This document shows, piece by piece, positions 52,191 through 55,082 of a stretch of 55,082 nucleotides of DNA. This DNA is from Methylotenera_A sp046594885 (GTDB taxonomy: Bacteria > Pseudomonadota > Gammaproteobacteria > Burkholderiales > Methylophilaceae), in NCBI GenBank assembly GCA_046594885.1, contig JBKJRD010000074.1:1-55082 (forward strand), given 5' to 3'. A model generated the notes under the pieces. That model was not told the DNA's origin and made no database searches. It saw only the letters and a program-made list of their open reading frames with translations. Position 1 is the stretch's first letter; every line of letters starts with the position of its first letter. The translations under genes and the position numbers were made by a program.

Positions 52191-54905
52191 TTGACTAAAA
52201 ACACATGTTTACTCAAAGTCGCAGCTTTTTCAGGCATTGCTTTTTCCAGTCAAGCGTATGCGTTTGCCAACTCACAAGCAAACACTTTATCTAGCATCAA
52301 TCATCCGGCTCCCTTTTTATTCGCAACCATCCGCGATGTATTTTTAGCGCAAACGCACTGGATGATTGCCTATAAATATGAAATCACCCTGATCCTATTT
52401 TTTATACTGGCGCTTATTTTACTCAGCCTGTTGCTGCTTAATTGGCACATAAAAGCCCAGGTGACGCAAAAGTTCTTGATGCCTAATCAAGACATAATAG
52501 CATTAACCAAGCGCATTCAATTTCCCACTTCTATCGTTTTAATAATAGCGCTGCTGTTTGTTTGCGGCTTGGTTGTGCTGTATCTACACATGGTTTTGAC
52601 CTATCAGTATTATTTAAATCAACGTTTTGTGCAGTGGGTTAGTGCTGGTTTTTTTGTTTTTGTGCTGTATGGCGGCTATTTATTTGGTAATCTTAAACGC
52701 AGCCGCCAGTTAGAAAAACTGATTAACCGATTACATTTGCAAAACGTGGCTAAAAAAATCGCGCAAGAAAAATTATTAAAAAGCGAACAGCGCTTGCAAC
52801 GCCAAAACACCAGCTTGGCACATTTAGCCGCTATGCAGTTGATGCACTGGCAAAATCCTGCCACTTTATTTAGAGAAATCATGCAAGTTTCTGCATTGGC
52901 TTTAGATGTAGAGCGCGTCAGTGTGTGGCGTTTTAGTGACGATTTAACACAACTAGAATGTGTCGGTTTGTATATCAAATCCAAAAATTTGTACACGGTA
53001 TCTCAGCCCTTAATCGCAGAGCATTTACCTGAATATTTCAAGCACCTTAAACAAAATCGCGTGATTGCCATTAATGACGTCTATCAACACCCAGCTACAG
53101 CTGAGTTTACCCAAGCATATCTGCAAGAAAACCGTATTGGTGCGATGTTGGATGGCACGATTTGGTTGAACAATGAAGTGATTGGCGTGATTTGCCATGA
53201 GCACGTTGATGGTGCGCGACAATGGACAATGGATGAGCAAAACTTTGTTGGTTCAATTACCGATCTGACAAGGCTTACGCTTGAAGCACAAAAACGGCAT
53301 CAAGCGGAAGATGATTTATCGCGACAGCAAAAAAATGTAGAGTCAATCGTGCAAAAACGCACCGCTTCTATTGCAAATAACGCTAAATTATTTCGATTTT
53401 TGGTCGAACACGCACCCGTGAGTATTTTGTATATGACTGTTGCGCAAGAGATTATTGAAATGAACCCAGAAGCGGAACGTCTCTCTGGTTACAGCCGCGA
53501 ATACGCTATTGGTAAAACCTATCAAGCATTATTTGGCACCGAGCAAAATAAGCAGCAATTACTGCATATGGAAAAACATATTGCTTATGGACAGAAAATA
53601 CAAGGTGAAGAACTCACCATTCGCCGCGCAGATGGTAGCACTGCCGATTTAATGATTTCGCGCAGTATGGCGCTTGATGATGACGGCAACCCCGTGATTA
53701 TTTCGATTGGACAAGACTTAAGCAAGCAAAAGGCGCTGGAACTTAACGCTCAAAAACTGATAGAAACTGAAAAACGCTACAGTTATGTGGTGCAGCATGC
53801 GCCAATACCAATATTGATTATCGATAAAAAAGGGCACATTATCGAAGCCAACCCAGAAGCGATTTCTGCAGCTGGCTATAGCCGAGAGCAACTGATTGGC
53901 CAAAACTTTATTCAATTGATTGTGGCCAAAGAATCGCGCAGAAAAGCAATTGCCGCAGCACAACGTGCCATGAAAGGCGAAGATTTTCGTGCCGTTGAGT
54001 TGTTACTACAAAATTCTGCGGGTGAAAAATACCAGTATCAATGCTCAATGGGCGCGGTGCTAGACGGCGCTGGTGAACAAAGCCAATTGGTGGCGATTGC
54101 TTTGGATATTTCGCAACAAAAACAATTGCAAGCATCTTTGATTACTGCGCGCGAAGCGGCTGAATCGGCTGATCGCATTAAATCCATGTTCGTGGCATCG
54201 ATGTCGCACGAGCTGCGCACACCGCTTAATTCCATTATCGGCTTTTTGGGCATCGTGCTGCAAGGCATGTCGGGCGAGCTGAATTTGAAGCAAAAAGATC
54301 AGTTAAGTCGTGCTTATCATTCGGCCAAACACTTGTTATCACTGATTACCGATGTGATTGATATTTCTAAAATTGAAGCTGGATTTTTAGAAGTGCATAT
54401 TGAAAAATTTGAGCTAATGCCTTTGTTGGCAGAAGTAGAGCAAGCGATTGAACACATTGCAGTAGAGAAAAATCTGCTAGTGAGTATCGATTGCCCGCAG
54501 CATTTATTATTAGAAACCGATCGTAAACGCCTATTTCAAGTGGTGTTGAATGTGGCTAGCAACGCGGTGAAATACACGGTAAAAGGATCGGTCAATATAC
54601 AGGCAGCATTGCAAAATGATTGGCTAGAAATTCGTGTGCAAGATACCGGCATTGGTATTCAAGAGGCGGATTTAGCGCAATTATTTAAACCATTTGAACG
54701 CATCGATTCGCCGCTTAAAATCAAAACTTTGGGTACTGGTCTGGGCTTATACTTAACCCGTAAAATATTGGCACAATTACTCAGCGGCACAGTCGACGTA
54801 AAAAGTGAGCCTGCTAAAGGCAGTATTTTTAGCATCAAAATACCGGCCAAAATTCAAGATTTTGCACCAGAACAAGCTGCATCCATTTTAGATGACCCTC
54901 AATAG
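52191..54905 (+). CDS. Membrane histidine kinase with GAF and two PAS domains
   Basis: The 904-residue frame starts at TTG with AGGGG six bases upstream. Residues 1-25 look like a signal peptide or first helix, followed by membrane helices near 65-85, 107-130 and 145-165. A GAF domain covers about 210-365, two PAS domains follow (about 398-515 and 535-650), then the HisKA domain with H673 (SMSHELRTPLN), and HATPase blocks with DTGIGI and GTGLGLYL. There is no C-terminal receiver, so output goes to the receiver gene that starts 14 bases later. The input signal is unknown; the GAF and PAS domains suggest a soluble ligand or redox input. Confidence 0.9.
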   Translation: MTKNTCLLKVAAFSGIAFSSQAYAFANSQANTLSSINHPAPFLFATIRDVFLAQTHWMIAYKYEITLILFFILALILLSLLLLNWHIKAQVTQKFLMPNQDIIALTKRIQFPTSIVLIIALLFVCGLVVLYLHMVLTYQYYLNQRFVQWVSAGFFVFVLYGGYLFGNLKRSRQLEKLINRLHLQNVAKKIAQEKLLKSEQRLQRQNTSLAHLAAMQLMHWQNPATLFREIMQVSALALDVERVSVWRFSDDLTQLECVGLYIKSKNLYTVSQPLIAEHLPEYFKHLKQNRVIAINDVYQHPATAEFTQAYLQENRIGAMLDGTIWLNNEVIGVICHEHVDGARQWTMDEQNFVGSITDLTRLTLEAQKRHQAEDDLSRQQKNVESIVQKRTASIANNAKLFRFLVEHAPVSILYMTVAQEIIEMNPEAERLSGYSREYAIGKTYQALFGTEQNKQQLLHMEKHIAYGQKIQGEELTIRRADGSTADLMISRSMALDDDGNPVIISIGQDLSKQKALELNAQKLIETEKRYSYVVQHAPIPILIIDKKGHIIEANPEAISAAGYSREQLIGQNFIQLIVAKESRRKAIAAAQRAMKGEDFRAVELLLQNSAGEKYQYQCSMGAVLDGAGEQSQLVAIALDISQQKQLQASLITAREAAESADRIKSMFVASMSHELRTPLNSIIGFLGIVLQGMSGELNLKQKDQLSRAYHSAKHLLSLITDVIDISKIEAGFLEVHIEKFELMPLLAEVEQAIEHIAVEKNLLVSIDCPQHLLLETDRKRLFQVVLNVASNAVKYTVKGSVNIQAALQNDWLEIRVQDTGIGIQEADLAQLFKPFERIDSPLKIKTLGTGLGLYLTRKILAQLLSGTVDVKSEPAKGSIFSIKIPAKIQDFAPEQAASILDDPQ

Positions 54906-54918
54906 GAAAATCCAAATC

Positions 54919-55082
54919 ATGACAGTCGCGCTGATAATTGAAGATAACGAAAATAATTTAGAGTTAATTCGGTTTATCCTAGAACAAGCCAATTATAAGA
55001 CGCGTTTTGCGCTGACAGGATTAGAAGGCGTTAAGCAGGCGATTACTATTACACCAGACTTTATTATTTTAGATATACAATT
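54919..55082 (+). CDS. Response regulator receiver protein, 3' end cut by window edge
   Basis: The ATG at 54919 (AATAGGAAA ribosome-binding site) starts a receiver domain: IIEDNENNLE gives the acidic pair, and IILDIQ near residue 50 carries the phospho-acceptor Asp. Only 54 codons lie in the window. It is 14 bases after the histidine kinase gene and is its obvious partner. The EDNENN pattern is common in single-domain CheY-like proteins and in larger output proteins, so the full domain content cannot be told. Confidence 0.85.
   Translation, partial: MTVALIIEDNENNLELIRFILEQANYKTRFALTGLEGVKQAITITPDFIILDIQ

Noticed and set aside
1..55082. CRISPR array, tRNA or rRNA genes, insertion sequences, prophage
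   Set aside because: I looked for regularly spaced repeats, tRNA-like CCA-ended cloverleaf sequences, conserved rRNA segments and transposase or phage genes, and found none.

Overview
The window looks like chromosomal DNA of a betaproteobacterium, most likely from the Methylophilaceae (Methylotenera-like). The basis is gene content and order together with moderately AT-rich DNA and intact housekeeping genes: a dnaE-accA-tilS run, tesA divergent from ybbA-ybbP, a pilGHIJ-chpA cluster, PurT, LigE and a Zur/COG0523 cluster. The family assignment is inference. I see no rRNA, tRNA, CRISPR array, insertion sequence or prophage.

Layout. 1-2919 (minus): the N-terminal part of an ABC-F ATPase downstream of Rep helicase. 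3096-7408 (plus): a second-messenger island with an intact membrane diguanylate cyclase, a small unknown ORF, a paralogous diguanylate cyclase interrupted by an in-frame stop, and a class III nucleotide cyclase with a C-terminal membrane segment. 7451-8404 (minus): the ribosome-assembly GTPase YlqF/RbgA. 8799-15797 (plus): a methyltransferase, a signal-peptide-bearing LigE-type DNA ligase, HrpA helicase and a TonB-like proline-rich membrane protein.

15943-21054 (minus) is a zinc-homeostasis block: zur, a ZIP transporter, three COG0523 (CobW-like) GTPases and a MliC-like lipoprotein. One of the three GTPases is frameshifted and another lacks the first Cys of the CxCC motif. Two palindromes with a shared core (GCAAC-N3-GTTGC) lie between zur and the transporter and are candidate Zur operators. 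21239-25455 (plus) holds an RNase II-type nuclease, a spermidine-synthase-like protein, an RlmL-type rRNA methyltransferase and a MazG-like pyrophosphohydrolase. 25549-27360 (minus) holds thiol peroxidase and a FIST sensor protein.

27641-36278 (plus) is the Pil-Chp chemosensory system of type IV pili (pilG, pilH, pilI, pilJ, chpA) without an adjacent pilK or chpB. A terminator follows, then dnaE-accA-tilS. tesA and ybbA-ybbP follow with start codons only 2 bases apart. Three 16-bp operator-like repeats at an exact 22-bp period, overlapping a near-consensus promoter, precede a TonB-dependent receptor. The window ends with a sigma54-type response regulator whose GAFTGA motif reads GAFTNA, purT, a group II truncated haemoglobin, a GAF/PAS histidine kinase and the start of its partner response regulator.

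Across the window the octamer GGTTAAGT/ACTTAACC recurs in intergenic DNA, often just after stop codons and once as a perfect inverted repeat. With LigE and the pilus chemosensory system nearby, a dispersed gene-end signal, possibly related to DNA uptake, is the most intriguing unexplained pattern, though it remains a hypothesis.
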